Below, one piece after another: positions 1 through 8,577 of a DNA stretch of 64,000 bases. The stretch comes from Acidobacteriota bacterium (GTDB lineage Bacteria > Acidobacteriota > Terriglobia > Terriglobales > Acidobacteriaceae), in the NCBI GenBank assembly GCA_021846985.1, contig JAJZVX010000017.1, forward strand, positions 17,610-81,609, read 5' to 3'. The notes under the pieces were generated by a model that saw only the letters and a list, made by a program, of their open reading frames with translations, was not told where the DNA came from and ran no database searches. A program made the position numbers and the translations under genes. Each line of letters begins with the position of its first letter. The stretch's first letter is position 1.

Positions 1-77
1 GCGAAGGTAGGACAGAGGCAGGAGCGGAAAACGTACTGGGAGCGCAACCTTCCGGGCGGGGCGGGGTTGAAGCGGAT

Positions 78-734
78 ATGGCGACCCTCGTCCTGGACAA
101 CACGGCGCTGGGGAGCGGCCCGGCCCAGCCTGCCGGGCGGCCACAGAGCCCGATGACGGCGACGGCGGAGAACGACGCAGCGGTCATGCTGCGGGTGGCA
201 GCGGGCGACGAAGCGGGATTCGCCTATCTGGTGGAGAAATACCACCGGCAGATGATTCATTTTCTCTATCGGATGGTGCACAACCAGGCGGTGGCCGAAG
301 AGATGGCGCAGGAGGTGTTTCTGCGGGTGTACCGGTCGCGGGCGAGCTACCGGGCGGAGGCTAAGTTCACGACGTGGCTTTACCGGATTGCGACCAACCT
401 TGCGGTGAATTACGCGCGGGACACCAAGCACGAACGGGGCGCGCAGGCGGTATACCTGGACGCGCCGGACCCGGAGACGGGAAGCTTGCCGGAGGTGGCC
501 GGCAATGAGCCGACGGCCGAACAAAAACTGCTGCGCGAAGAACGGATGGCGGCCATCCGGCGCCATGTGTTGGAACTGCCGGAGCGGCAGCGGATGGCGG
601 TGCTGATGCACAAGTATCAGGGGATGGATTACCGGCAGATTGGCGAGGTGCTCAGGCTGAGCGAGTCGGCGACCAAGTCGCTGCTGTTCCGGGCCTACCA
701 GACGCTCCGGGACAGGTTGAAGGATTTTGTTTGA
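78..734 (+). CDS. ECF-type RNA polymerase sigma factor (sigma-70 family)
   Basis: A 218-residue alternative sigma factor that should direct core RNA polymerase to a specific promoter set. After a low-complexity N-terminus of about 45 residues it shows region 2 (YLVEKYHRQMIHFLYRM, then EEMAQEVFLRVYR and FTTWLYRIATNLAVN) and region 4 (LPERQRMAVLMHKYQGMDY with the helix-turn-helix IGEVLRLSESATKSLLFRA). Region 3 is absent, as in group 4 sigma factors. The next gene starts inside its stop codon and looks like the cognate anti-sigma factor, so the two are probably translationally coupled. The target regulon cannot be read from this sequence. Confidence 0.93.
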   Translation: MATLVLDNTALGSGPAQPAGRPQSPMTATAENDAAVMLRVAAGDEAGFAYLVEKYHRQMIHFLYRMVHNQAVAEEMAQEVFLRVYRSRASYRAEAKFTTWLYRIATNLAVNYARDTKHERGAQAVYLDAPDPETGSLPEVAGNEPTAEQKLLREERMAAIRRHVLELPERQRMAVLMHKYQGMDYRQIGEVLRLSESATKSLLFRAYQTLRDRLKDFV

Positions 735-1300
735 GTGGAAAGAGCCGGGCTGCACCGGCAGAGTTGGGGGCTCCGATGGAACGTATGTTGAAACCCGCAA
801 ACAGTTGCCATGGGATGGACGAGGGATTGGCCGAGCTGCTGCTGGAACCGAAGGCGGGACGCGCGGGCGCGTCGGCGCGGGCTCGGGAGCATGTGCGGGA
901 GTGCGCGCGGTGTGGCGGGGAGTTGCAGGAGTTGCGGGCGACGATGGCTCTTCTGGACAGTTGGGATGGGCCGGAGCCAAGCGCCTACTTTCTGAGCCGG
1001 CTGGAGGCGCGTTTGCGGGAGGAGCGGGAGGCGGCGCCAGCGGGATGGTGGAGCCGTCTGCGGGCGCGGATGATGTATGGCCCCGGGCCGCATGTGCGTC
1101 CGCTGGCGGCGATGGCGCTAACGATGATTCTGCTGGTGGGCGGGGGGACGTACCTGGGAATCACGAACTGGGATCAACCCGCGCCGCCGCCGCAACCGGG
1201 GAATGCGGCGATGGTGCACGACCTGGAAACGCTGGCCACGAACGCGCAACTGCTGGACCAGTTGGAAACGATCTCGGATTCCGACAACAACGGAGACTAA
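731..1300 (+). CDS. Zinc-finger anti-sigma factor (zf-HC2-like), single TM
   Basis: This likely holds the preceding sigma factor inactive at the membrane. A HVRECARC segment (HxxxCxxC, around residue 54) matches the zinc-binding anti-sigma motif; one hydrophobic segment follows (LAAMALTMILLVGGGTYLG, about residues 124-142), then a short acidic periplasmic tail. The TTG start at 731 overlaps the sigma-gene stop and has AAGGA six bases upstream, which fits coupling. ATG at 776 is an alternative start that keeps the zinc motif and TM segment. Role rests on motif plus gene order. Confidence 0.75.
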   Translation: MSGKSRAAPAELGAPMERMLKPANSCHGMDEGLAELLLEPKAGRAGASARAREHVRECARCGGELQELRATMALLDSWDGPEPSAYFLSRLEARLREEREAAPAGWWSRLRARMMYGPGPHVRPLAAMALTMILLVGGGTYLGITNWDQPAPPPQPGNAAMVHDLETLATNAQLLDQLETISDSDNNGD

Positions 1301-1364
1301 GGACGGATTGGGCGCGGCCGGGATGGGGGTTGCGGAGAAGGTTTGACCGCAAAAAGCCGCAGGA

Positions 1365-2189
1365 ATGAAAAGGCCAATGATCGGGGGAGACAAGGCGAAA
1401 CGGCGGGTTCGCATGGCCTGTATTGTGGCCATGACGGCGGCGATGTGTCTTTCTCCGGCGTGGGCCTGGGGGCAACACGGAGGCGGCATGCGCGGGCAGA
1501 GGCCGCAAGCGTCCCGGCCGCAGCGACAGGATCGAGGGCGGCCGCAGCGGGGCGGCGCAAGTCAGATGCCGGGACCGCAGGGAAGGCCGATGGGGAACAG
1601 GCCGATGGGCCCGGGAGCGCGCGGGATGGCCTCTTCGCCCCGGCCGGAATACCCGGGGGCGGGACGCACGGGCTCAACGTATCCGGGGCCGCCTTATCTC
1701 GGACCGGGATCGCCGCGGCCGTCCTATCCGGGATCTGCGGGACCGCGTTACTCACCGCCGGGGCACCTGGGCGACTGGCTCTACCAGCATCGCGGCGCCT
1801 CCTTGCAGGATCAGGAACGGATGCTGCGGGCCGATCCCAGCTTCAAGGGTTTGCCGCCCGCCGAGCAGCAGCGGGTGATGCAGCAGTTGCAGCAGGTGGA
1901 CCGGATGCCGGAGGCGCGGCGGCAGCGGCGGCTGGCGCGCGCCGAAGCGCTGGAGCGTCTGACGCCGCAGGAGCGCATGCTGGTGACGAATTCGGCGCGG
2001 ATGTGGGCCGAGCAGCCTGTGGCGCGGCAGGGGCTGATGCGGGGTGCGTTTCGGGATTTGCGGAGCGTGCCGCCGGAGCAGCGGCAGACGGTGCTGAATT
2101 CGGAGCGGTACAGGCGCATGTTCAGCACGCAGGAGCGGGACATCCTGACGAATATGCTGCGCGTGGAACCGTACGAGCCGCAAAAATAG
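1365..2189 (+). CDS. Secreted DUF3106-like protein
   Basis: A 274-residue exported protein of unknown function. A signal peptide ends near the AWAWGQ segment (about residue 36). A Pro/Gly/Arg-rich linker (to about residue 130) follows, and then a helical Gln/Arg-rich region with repeated LPPAEQQRVMQQL, LTPQERMLV and VPPEQRQTVL phrases, the look of the DUF3106 family. It lies 64 bp after the anti-sigma gene on the same strand and may belong to the sigma/anti-sigma regulon. The ATG at 1377 is an alternative start. Biochemical role unknown. Confidence 0.72.
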   Translation: MKRPMIGGDKAKRRVRMACIVAMTAAMCLSPAWAWGQHGGGMRGQRPQASRPQRQDRGRPQRGGASQMPGPQGRPMGNRPMGPGARGMASSPRPEYPGAGRTGSTYPGPPYLGPGSPRPSYPGSAGPRYSPPGHLGDWLYQHRGASLQDQERMLRADPSFKGLPPAEQQRVMQQLQQVDRMPEARRQRRLARAEALERLTPQERMLVTNSARMWAEQPVARQGLMRGAFRDLRSVPPEQRQTVLNSERYRRMFSTQERDILTNMLRVEPYEPQK

Positions 2190-2281
2190 AAGGGGCGCGC
2201 CTGTGCGGTTCATGACGGGCGCACAAGGCCGCGGGGAAACCGCGGGCAGCCGCTGCGGGCGAGGAAAAGCGCGGTTGGACT

Positions 2282-3337
2282 ATGATCCTGGTTGTGATGA
2301 AAGCCCGCGCGCGCACCTTTCAGGGGATAGGGGCAGGGTTGGCGGCTGTGTTGGCCGTGCTGCTGTGGACGCCGATGCCGGCATGGGGCGGCAAGAGGCC
2401 GGGGCAGGTGGTGAAGCCGCTGGCAGGCCCGCGCGCCACGGCGCTGCAGGCGACGCCGATCTATGTGCAGCCGGATCGGAAGTCGGCAAAGGTAGACCGC
2501 TTGCAGATGGGCCGGGAGATGGTGGTTGTGGAGAAGAGCGGGCCGTGGCTGCGGGTATACGCGAACACGGACATCGAGGAGCTGGCGCATCAGAAGGAGA
2601 CGCCGGATTTTGGCGGCGACGAAACGCCTCCGCCGATTTCGGGATGGATTGAGGGTCGGGGGATTGTGGTGGAGGGTTCACCGCGCGGCGACCTGGTGCT
2701 GATGGGCGCGGCGTCGGAGGAAGAAGCGCTGGCCAGCGATCCGCGAGGACCGGTGAATGCGGCGCGGAGCGCGTGGCTGCTCTACCGGCGCGTGGTGGAG
2801 ATGTTTCCCCATTCGCCGCTGGCGCCGGAGGCGAGGTGGCGGGCGGCGGATATCGAGTGGCAGATGGAGAAGGCGGACGCGGCCACGAGGCCCTCGGCGC
2901 GTGAGGCGGCGCCTTATCTGCGCGACCGGATGGACGAAGAGGAGTTGCGGAAGGTGATCCGCGACGATCCCCAATCGCGCTGGGCGGCGCTGGCGGCCTA
3001 CGACCTGATCGACAACAAACTGTGCGGCGGCTGGCAAGGGCAGGAGAAGTGTCCGGAGAAAGAGTCGGAAGCGTATGAGAAGTACGCTGATGACTACCCG
3101 GATGGGCCGAAGACGGCGCCGGCGCTCTATCAGGCGACATACCGGCAGGCGGTACTGGCAGACATGTACAAAGCCGGCGGGAACGGTAAAAAGAGCGCGG
3201 ATGCGCGCGAGCATGCCCGCGCGCTGGCCGCAAGGTTAAAAGATAAGTTTCCCCAGACGGATTCCTCCTGGCGAGCGGCAGCGCTGGTGTACAAATTGGA
3301 GGAAGGGATCCCTGTTTACGGAATCGATTTGAATTGA
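2282..3337 (+). CDS. Exported SH3-like and TPR-like protein
   Basis: A 351-residue protein with a signal or anchor segment near the N-terminus (IGAGLAAVLAVLLWTPMPAWG). An SH3-like segment follows (about residues 50-125: TPIYVQPDRKSAKVDRLQMG, then VEKSGPWLRVYANT and SGWIEGRGIVV), then helical repeats resembling TPR/Sel1 units with many WRAA and YEKYADDYPDG phrases. This suggests an envelope scaffold or peptidoglycan-associated role, which is inference. ATG at 2297 is an alternative start that suits the signal peptide better. It is the last gene of the run that begins with the sigma factor. Confidence 0.65.
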   Translation: MILVVMKARARTFQGIGAGLAAVLAVLLWTPMPAWGGKRPGQVVKPLAGPRATALQATPIYVQPDRKSAKVDRLQMGREMVVVEKSGPWLRVYANTDIEELAHQKETPDFGGDETPPPISGWIEGRGIVVEGSPRGDLVLMGAASEEEALASDPRGPVNAARSAWLLYRRVVEMFPHSPLAPEARWRAADIEWQMEKADAATRPSAREAAPYLRDRMDEEELRKVIRDDPQSRWAALAAYDLIDNKLCGGWQGQEKCPEKESEAYEKYADDYPDGPKTAPALYQATYRQAVLADMYKAGGNGKKSADAREHARALAARLKDKFPQTDSSWRAAALVYKLEEGIPVYGIDLN

Positions 3338-3398
3338 GCGGCAGGCTCAGGACTGCGTCCGGCGACGGAAGCAGGAACGGTTGCGCCGCGGAGGCTTC

Positions 3399-4280
3399 TT
3401 GAACGCATATTTGCTGAGTGTTTTATTAGGCATTGTGGAAGGACTGACCGAATTTTTGCCGGTGAGCTCGACGGCGCATCTGCGTATTACGGAAGCCCTG
3501 ATGAGACTGCCCATGGACGATGCCTACTGGAAGATGTACACGATCGTGATCCAGTTGGGGGCGATTCTGGCGCTGTGTCTGTTGTTTCTGGGGCGGATTG
3601 TGGAGTTTACGCGGACGTTTCCGCGGGGCGAGGACGGGGGGCGGAACTGGCTGACGCATCCGATTTCTCTGACCATGATCGCCTTTGCGTGCACGTCGGC
3701 GCCGGCGCTGGCGCTGCGCAAGTGGAGCGAGGCGAACCTGGGCAGCGTGAAGGCGATGGCGTGGGCGCTGCTGCTGGGCGGGATCGTGATGTGGATTGTG
3801 GACGCCTGGAGCGTGCGCTACGAGGCGGGGACGCGCGAGGTGGAAGAGATGAATCTGGCCCAGGCCGTGTGGGTGGGGCTGTGCCAGACGTTTTCGGCGG
3901 TGTTTCCGGGGGTGTCGCGGTCGATGTCGACGATAGCCGCGGGGCAGATAGTGGGAATGACGCGGCCGGCGGCGCTGGAGTTCAGCTTCCTGCTGTCGAT
4001 TCCGACCATGATCGCGGCGACGTGCTGGGATCTGTGGAAGGAGATCCACACGGGGAATGTACTTCTTCTGACGTCGCAGGCGGCGCCGGAAGTGGCGATG
4101 AACACCGAGCGGTGGGTGGTGTTGATCATCGGCGCGGTGGTGTCGTTCATTGTGGCTTTGGGCGTGGTGGAGTGGTTTCTTTACTGGGTGCGCAAGCATG
4201 GGCTGGCCATCTTTGCGGTGTACCGGATACTGCTGGGCGGCGCGCTGCTGGCGGCGGGGAGCCACTTTATCGGGCGGTGA
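3399..4280 (+). CDS. uppP: Undecaprenyl-diphosphatase UppP (BacA)
   Basis: An integral membrane phosphatase that converts undecaprenyl diphosphate to the monophosphate, recycling the lipid carrier for peptidoglycan and O-antigen synthesis. Both family signatures are present: EGLTEFLPVSSTAH (residues 14-27) and PGVSRSMSTIAAG (from P170, with Arg174). The rest is mostly hydrophobic helices. The start chosen is TTG 3399, with GGAGG five bases upstream; an upstream in-frame TTG at 3381 would add six residues without a better ribosome site. The 293-residue length is slightly above the usual 260-280. Confidence 0.93.
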   Translation: MNAYLLSVLLGIVEGLTEFLPVSSTAHLRITEALMRLPMDDAYWKMYTIVIQLGAILALCLLFLGRIVEFTRTFPRGEDGGRNWLTHPISLTMIAFACTSAPALALRKWSEANLGSVKAMAWALLLGGIVMWIVDAWSVRYEAGTREVEEMNLAQAVWVGLCQTFSAVFPGVSRSMSTIAAGQIVGMTRPAALEFSFLLSIPTMIAATCWDLWKEIHTGNVLLLTSQAAPEVAMNTERWVVLIIGAVVSFIVALGVVEWFLYWVRKHGLAIFAVYRILLGGALLAAGSHFIGR

Positions 4281-4452
4281 CGGAGCCAGGGCATAAGCTT
4301 CGATTATCCGGGGGTTGGCAGCGTGGTTCCCCGGGGCTGGTTTTGCGCGGGAATCCCTGCGGGAGCGGGGATAATAGAGTCTGCTCTGGGATTTTCCCCT
4401 CTGCTTGGGCCGGCCGGCAAGCGCAGCCTGCCTGAGCGGGAGCAAACCCGCG

Positions 4453-6975
4453 ATGAAACCCCTTCACTACCAAGCGTCTCCGGCGCGTTTTCGACCCCTG
4501 CATGTATTTCTTGGGCTGGTGTTGACGCTGATCGCGTTGATGCTTCTGCTGGCGCTTTCCACTTATCATGCGTCGGACCCTTCTTTGAACACGGCGGCGG
4601 GGACGGTCAAGCCGGGAAACTGGATGGGTCTTTTCGGAGCATGGTTGAGCGACCTGCTTTTGCAGGCATTTGGCGTGACGGCATTTCTGATCCCAGTGTG
4701 GCTGGGCGGGCTGGGGTGGAGTTGCCTGCGGTCGCGATCGGGGGGATCCGCGTTTCTGCGGCTGATGGGGAGCGTGCTGGCGCTGGCGTTTGTGCCGACG
4801 GCGTTTGCGCTGTTGCCGTGGCATGGGCTGTGGATGCACGCGGTGCCGCTGGAGGGCGTGACAGGCAGGCTGCTGGCCGGGCTGCTGGTGAGTTTTGTGA
4901 ACGTGCAGGGGGCGTGGCTGGTGACGGGGATTCTGGCGCCGGCGGGAGTCTACTTTGCCGGGGCGATGAGCCTGCGGGCGATGGTGAGCGCGCTGGAGGA
5001 CCGGTGGCTGACGGTGGTGGAGTGGCACGACCGCTGGCGGAACTGGCGCGAGGAGCGCGCGGAGCGGCGCGTGGAGCGCTGGGCGGAACCAGCACCGCAG
5101 AGGACGCCGGGAGGCGAAGCCGCAATGGCGCCGGCGCGGGCGGGCGGGCTGGGCGGGCTGTTCGGCCGGCGCGAGCGGGTGTTTGAGCCGGATCTTCTGG
5201 ACGAGATTCCTGCCTACCAGCGGAGCGGGGTGCATCCGGGCCAGGACGAGGCTGCAGGAGCGGCGGCCGTCCGCCCGAGCGTGTGGGAACGCAGCATGGA
5301 AGCGCGCGCGCCCGGCGCGGGCGCGGGGGTTCCGGCGCCAGTGCTGCCCATCCGGCCGGAGCTCGCGGAGCCTGTGCGCGACAGAGAGCCGGCATACCCG
5401 CCAGAGATCGGGACCGGGGTCGAGAGACGGCCGGCGCTGCAGATTGCGATTCATGAGCGGGCCGACGCGGAGGTGCGGACGGCGACGGTGGCGCCCAAGC
5501 AGGTGAGCGGTTACAAGCTGCCGCCGAGCACGTTGCTGAATATGGGCGATGGTCCGCAACAGGTGCGCGAAGACGCGCTGCGGCAAGAGGCGCAGGTGCT
5601 GGTGGAAAAGTGCGCGGAGTTCGACGTGCGCGGGCAGGTGGTGCAAATCAACCCCGGGCCGATGGTGACGACGTACGAGTTCAAGCCGGAGGCGGGGGTG
5701 AAGTACTCGCGGGTGACGGGACTGGCGGACGACCTGTGTCTGGCGATGCGGGCGGAGAGCATCCTGATCGAGAGGATGGCCGGCAAGAGCACGGTGGGCA
5801 TTCAGGTGCCAAACCACGAGCGGGAGACGATTCATCTGCGCGATGTGCTGGAGTCGGAGAACTTTCACAAGGCGAAGTCGCGGCTGGCGATCGCCATGGG
5901 CAAGGACATCAACGGGCGGATCATGACGGCGGACCTGGCGGTGATGCCGCACGTGCTGATTGCGGGCTCGACGGGATCGGGCAAGTCGGTGGCCATCAAC
6001 GCCATGATCATGAGCCTGCTGTTCCGGACCACGCCGGAGCAGGTGCGTTTGATCCTGGTGGATCCGAAGCGGGTGGAACTGGGGATGTACGAGGGGATTC
6101 CGCACCTGTTTACGCCCATCATTACCGAGCCCAAGCTGGCGGCGAATGCGCTGCGCAACGCGGTGCGGGAGATGGAGCGGCGGCTGAAACTGCTGGCCAC
6201 ACGCAGCGTGCGGAACATCGACCAGTACAACAAGCTCTTTGAGGGCGGCACGCCTTCGCTGTTTGATGAGGGCGAGGATGAAGCGCCTTTGCCCTACATC
6301 GTCATCATCATCGACGAACTGGCGGACCTGATGATGCTGGACCGGGCCAATGTCGAGGAGTCGATTACGCGTCTGGCGCAGATGGCGCGGGCGGTAGGGA
6401 TTCACCTGATCCTCGCGACGCAGCGGCCGAGCGTGGACGTAATCACAGGGTTGATCAAGGCGAATATTCCCACCCGCATCAGTTTCCGGCTGGCGACGAA
6501 AGTGGATTCGCGGACGATTCTGGACACCAACGGAGCCGAGGCGCTGCTGGGCCGCGGCGACATGCTCTTCCTGCCCCCGGGAACAAGCCGTCTGGTACGG
6601 CTGCACGCGCCATTTGTGAGCGAGAAAGAGACAGCAGCGGTGGTGGAGTTCTGGAAGGCGCAGGGCGAGGCTGAGTACATGCATGGGTTCCTGGAGTCGC
6701 CGCGCGAGGAGAAGCAGGACGGGACCGGCATAGGCGGGGACGAAGAGGGGAACGACCCTCTGTTCGACGATGCGGTGCGGCTGGTCTTCGAGTTTGGCAA
6801 GGCTTCCACCTCGTTGTTGCAGCGGCGGCTGCGGATTGGGTACGGCCGGGCGGCGCACCTGATCGACCTGATGGAGAAAGATGGGCTGGTGGGGCCGGCC
6901 GACGGCTCGCGGCCGCGGGAGATTCTGAAGGCGCCCGGCTGGCTGCACGAAGTTTCGGCTTCGGCCATGGAATGA
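4453..6975 (+). CDS. ftsK: DNA translocase FtsK/SpoIIIE
   Basis: An ATP-driven chromosome-segregation motor at the division septum. The N-terminal about 180 residues contain four hydrophobic segments, followed by a charged, Pro/Ala-rich linker (to about residue 340). The motor domain has Walker A GSTGSGKS (K511) and Walker B VIIIDE (D621-E622). A C-terminal winged-helix gamma domain (about residues 770-835, FEFGKASTSLLQRRLRIGYG) recognises KOPS-type sequences in known members. The ATG at 4453 was chosen because GGGAG precedes it and the membrane segment then begins at once; an in-frame ATG at 4405 adds 16 residues. Confidence 0.95.
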   Translation: MKPLHYQASPARFRPLHVFLGLVLTLIALMLLLALSTYHASDPSLNTAAGTVKPGNWMGLFGAWLSDLLLQAFGVTAFLIPVWLGGLGWSCLRSRSGGSAFLRLMGSVLALAFVPTAFALLPWHGLWMHAVPLEGVTGRLLAGLLVSFVNVQGAWLVTGILAPAGVYFAGAMSLRAMVSALEDRWLTVVEWHDRWRNWREERAERRVERWAEPAPQRTPGGEAAMAPARAGGLGGLFGRRERVFEPDLLDEIPAYQRSGVHPGQDEAAGAAAVRPSVWERSMEARAPGAGAGVPAPVLPIRPELAEPVRDREPAYPPEIGTGVERRPALQIAIHERADAEVRTATVAPKQVSGYKLPPSTLLNMGDGPQQVREDALRQEAQVLVEKCAEFDVRGQVVQINPGPMVTTYEFKPEAGVKYSRVTGLADDLCLAMRAESILIERMAGKSTVGIQVPNHERETIHLRDVLESENFHKAKSRLAIAMGKDINGRIMTADLAVMPHVLIAGSTGSGKSVAINAMIMSLLFRTTPEQVRLILVDPKRVELGMYEGIPHLFTPIITEPKLAANALRNAVREMERRLKLLATRSVRNIDQYNKLFEGGTPSLFDEGEDEAPLPYIVIIIDELADLMMLDRANVEESITRLAQMARAVGIHLILATQRPSVDVITGLIKANIPTRISFRLATKVDSRTILDTNGAEALLGRGDMLFLPPGTSRLVRLHAPFVSEKETAAVVEFWKAQGEAEYMHGFLESPREEKQDGTGIGGDEEGNDPLFDDAVRLVFEFGKASTSLLQRRLRIGYGRAAHLIDLMEKDGLVGPADGSRPREILKAPGWLHEVSASAME

Positions 6976-6986
6976 CGGCAGAGCCG

Positions 6987-7005
6987 GTCTGCTACAGTGG
7001 CAGAC
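6987..7005. promoter_or_regulatory. Inverted repeat between ftsK and the REC-HPt gene
   Basis: GTCTGC (6987-6992) and GCAGAC (7000-7005) form a perfect 6-bp inverted repeat with a 7-base spacer. It lies 11 bp after the ftsK stop and 7 bp before the next start codon. There is no T-tract, so it may be an operator or translation-affecting hairpin rather than an intrinsic terminator. Confidence 0.35.
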
Positions 7006-7012
7006 TAGAGTC

Positions 7013-7792
7013 ATGCGCGGATTGACTGCAAATAAGCCGTTGCCGGCTGTGTTGCTAATTGATGACGACATGGTAAGCCGCGAGGTTCTGGCCACACTGC
7101 TGACTATGGGCGGATTGAGCGTACACACCGCGGCGGACGGAAGGACGGCGCTCGAACTGCTCACGCAGGGTTCATGTGCGCCGGACGCCATCCTGATGGA
7201 TGCTCGGATGCCGGGCCTGAGCGGCAGAGACCTGATCGTCGAATTGAGGAAATTGAGCCGGGCGGTGGTGGTCGCGATGAGCGGCAGCGATGCTCCCGCA
7301 GACATTGCGGCGGCCGCGGACGGATTCCTGCTGAAGCCGTTCGGAGTGGAGGAACTGGCCAGACTGCTGGAGAGGCGGGAAGCGCAGAAAAGGCCTGAAG
7401 TGGAGGCTAACGAGCCGGGAGAGCCGGTGGTGAAGGCGGAGACGCTGGCGCAGCTTCGCGCCATGATGCCGGAGAAGGGCGTGCGGCGGATCTATGCCGT
7501 GATGGTGGCGGACCTGGACCAGCGCATGGCGGCGCTGGAGGCGGCGATCGGGCGAGGCGATCTTGCCGAGGTGGGGAGGATTGGGCATGCGATCAAGGGC
7601 GGCTGCGCGATGGCAGGGGCGGCGCAGGCGGCGCGGCTGGGGGAACGGCTGGAGACCGCGGGAGCGGAGGCCTGGGGTAACGAACTGGATAACAGCAGGC
7701 AGTTACTGAAGGAATTGCGAACGGCGCATCGGAATCTGGAGCGTATGCTGGAGGCGGAATTCCCCGCGCAGACGCAGGGAATGGGAGGCTAG
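7013..7792 (+). CDS. Response-regulator receiver domain fused to HPt domain
   Basis: A 259-residue phosphorelay protein. The REC domain occupies about residues 12-120, with the acidic pocket LIDDD (D17-D19), phospho-acceptor Asp63 in ILMDARMPG and the LLKPFG lysine near 109. A C-terminal histidine phosphotransfer domain has the HAIKGG motif with His192. No DNA-binding or kinase domain is present, so it probably relays phosphate to a partner. The best candidate is the response regulator that begins 9 bp downstream; no sensor kinase is encoded nearby. Confidence 0.88.
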   Translation: MRGLTANKPLPAVLLIDDDMVSREVLATLLTMGGLSVHTAADGRTALELLTQGSCAPDAILMDARMPGLSGRDLIVELRKLSRAVVVAMSGSDAPADIAAAADGFLLKPFGVEELARLLERREAQKRPEVEANEPGEPVVKAETLAQLRAMMPEKGVRRIYAVMVADLDQRMAALEAAIGRGDLAEVGRIGHAIKGGCAMAGAAQAARLGERLETAGAEAWGNELDNSRQLLKELRTAHRNLERMLEAEFPAQTQGMGG

Positions 7793-7800
7793 CGGCAGAC

Positions 7801-8463
7801 GTGGAACGACCGATCCGAATCGTGGTGGCGGACGATCATCCGGTGGTCCGCATTGGCGTGGGGAACATGCTCAGTCCCGACGATGGCTTCGAACTGGTGG
7901 GCGAGGCGTCCGACGGCGATGAGGCGATCACGCAGACGCTGGAGTTGCAACCGGACATTCTGCTGCTGGACCTGCAGATGCCGCGGCTTCCGGGCCTGGA
8001 GGCGATGCGGGCCATCATGAATGGCACGCCGACGGTGAAGATACTGCTGCTCACCTCGACGATCACCACGCAGCAGATCATCGAGGCTCTGCATATTGGG
8101 GCGCGGGGGATTGTGCTGAAAGACGCGCTGGCGGGTCATCTGCAGACGGCCATCCGGACGGTGATCAACGGTGACTACTGGATCGGCGGCAAGCGGGTGA
8201 TCAACCTGATGTCGGCCTTGCACGACCTGATGCAGCAGGCCGCGGCGCCGCAACGGAAAACCTATGGGTTGACGCCGCGGGAACTGGAGGTGGTGGGAGC
8301 GATTGTGGAGGGATGCAGCAATCGCGACATCGCCAAGCAGTTCAGCTTGAGCGAGGAGACGGTGAAGCGCCATCTGTCGAATATTTTCGACAAGACGGGG
8401 GTTTCGACGCGGCTGGAGCTGGCGCTTTTCGCGATCGCGCATCACCTGGTGGAACCGCAGTAG
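7801..8463 (+). CDS. LuxR/FixJ-type response regulator
   Basis: A two-domain transcription regulator of 220 residues. The receiver domain carries VVADDHP, the phospho-acceptor Asp57 in LLLDLQMP and the conserved KD near LKDALAG. The C-terminal LuxR helix-turn-helix (about residues 150-205) reads LTPRELEVVGAIVEGCSNRD with NIFDKTGVSTRLELALFAI. The start is GTG, with GGGAGG in the end of the upstream gene. It probably receives phosphate from the REC-HPt protein encoded immediately upstream. Targets are unknown. Confidence 0.9.
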   Translation: MERPIRIVVADDHPVVRIGVGNMLSPDDGFELVGEASDGDEAITQTLELQPDILLLDLQMPRLPGLEAMRAIMNGTPTVKILLLTSTITTQQIIEALHIGARGIVLKDALAGHLQTAIRTVINGDYWIGGKRVINLMSALHDLMQQAAAPQRKTYGLTPRELEVVGAIVEGCSNRDIAKQFSLSEETVKRHLSNIFDKTGVSTRLELALFAIAHHLVEPQ

Positions 8464-8577
8464 AGACAAAGATCCGGAAAGAGCGGCGGGAGTTTGGGCG
8501 CGGGGCGGATTGCCGCCCTGGGCGATTGTGCCGCATGCCGGTGTTTCCGGGTTCTTTGCGGCGCAAGCCTCAGGCGC

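Noticed and set aside
4267..7464. 1065-codon minus-strand open frame opposite ftsK
   Set aside because: It mirrors the codon bias of the real + strand genes, with low-complexity Arg/His/Pro-rich sequence, no domain and no ribosome site.
8464..8577. Strong terminator between convergent genes
   Set aside because: Only a short GGGCGG/CCGCCC mirror is seen, with no T-tract.
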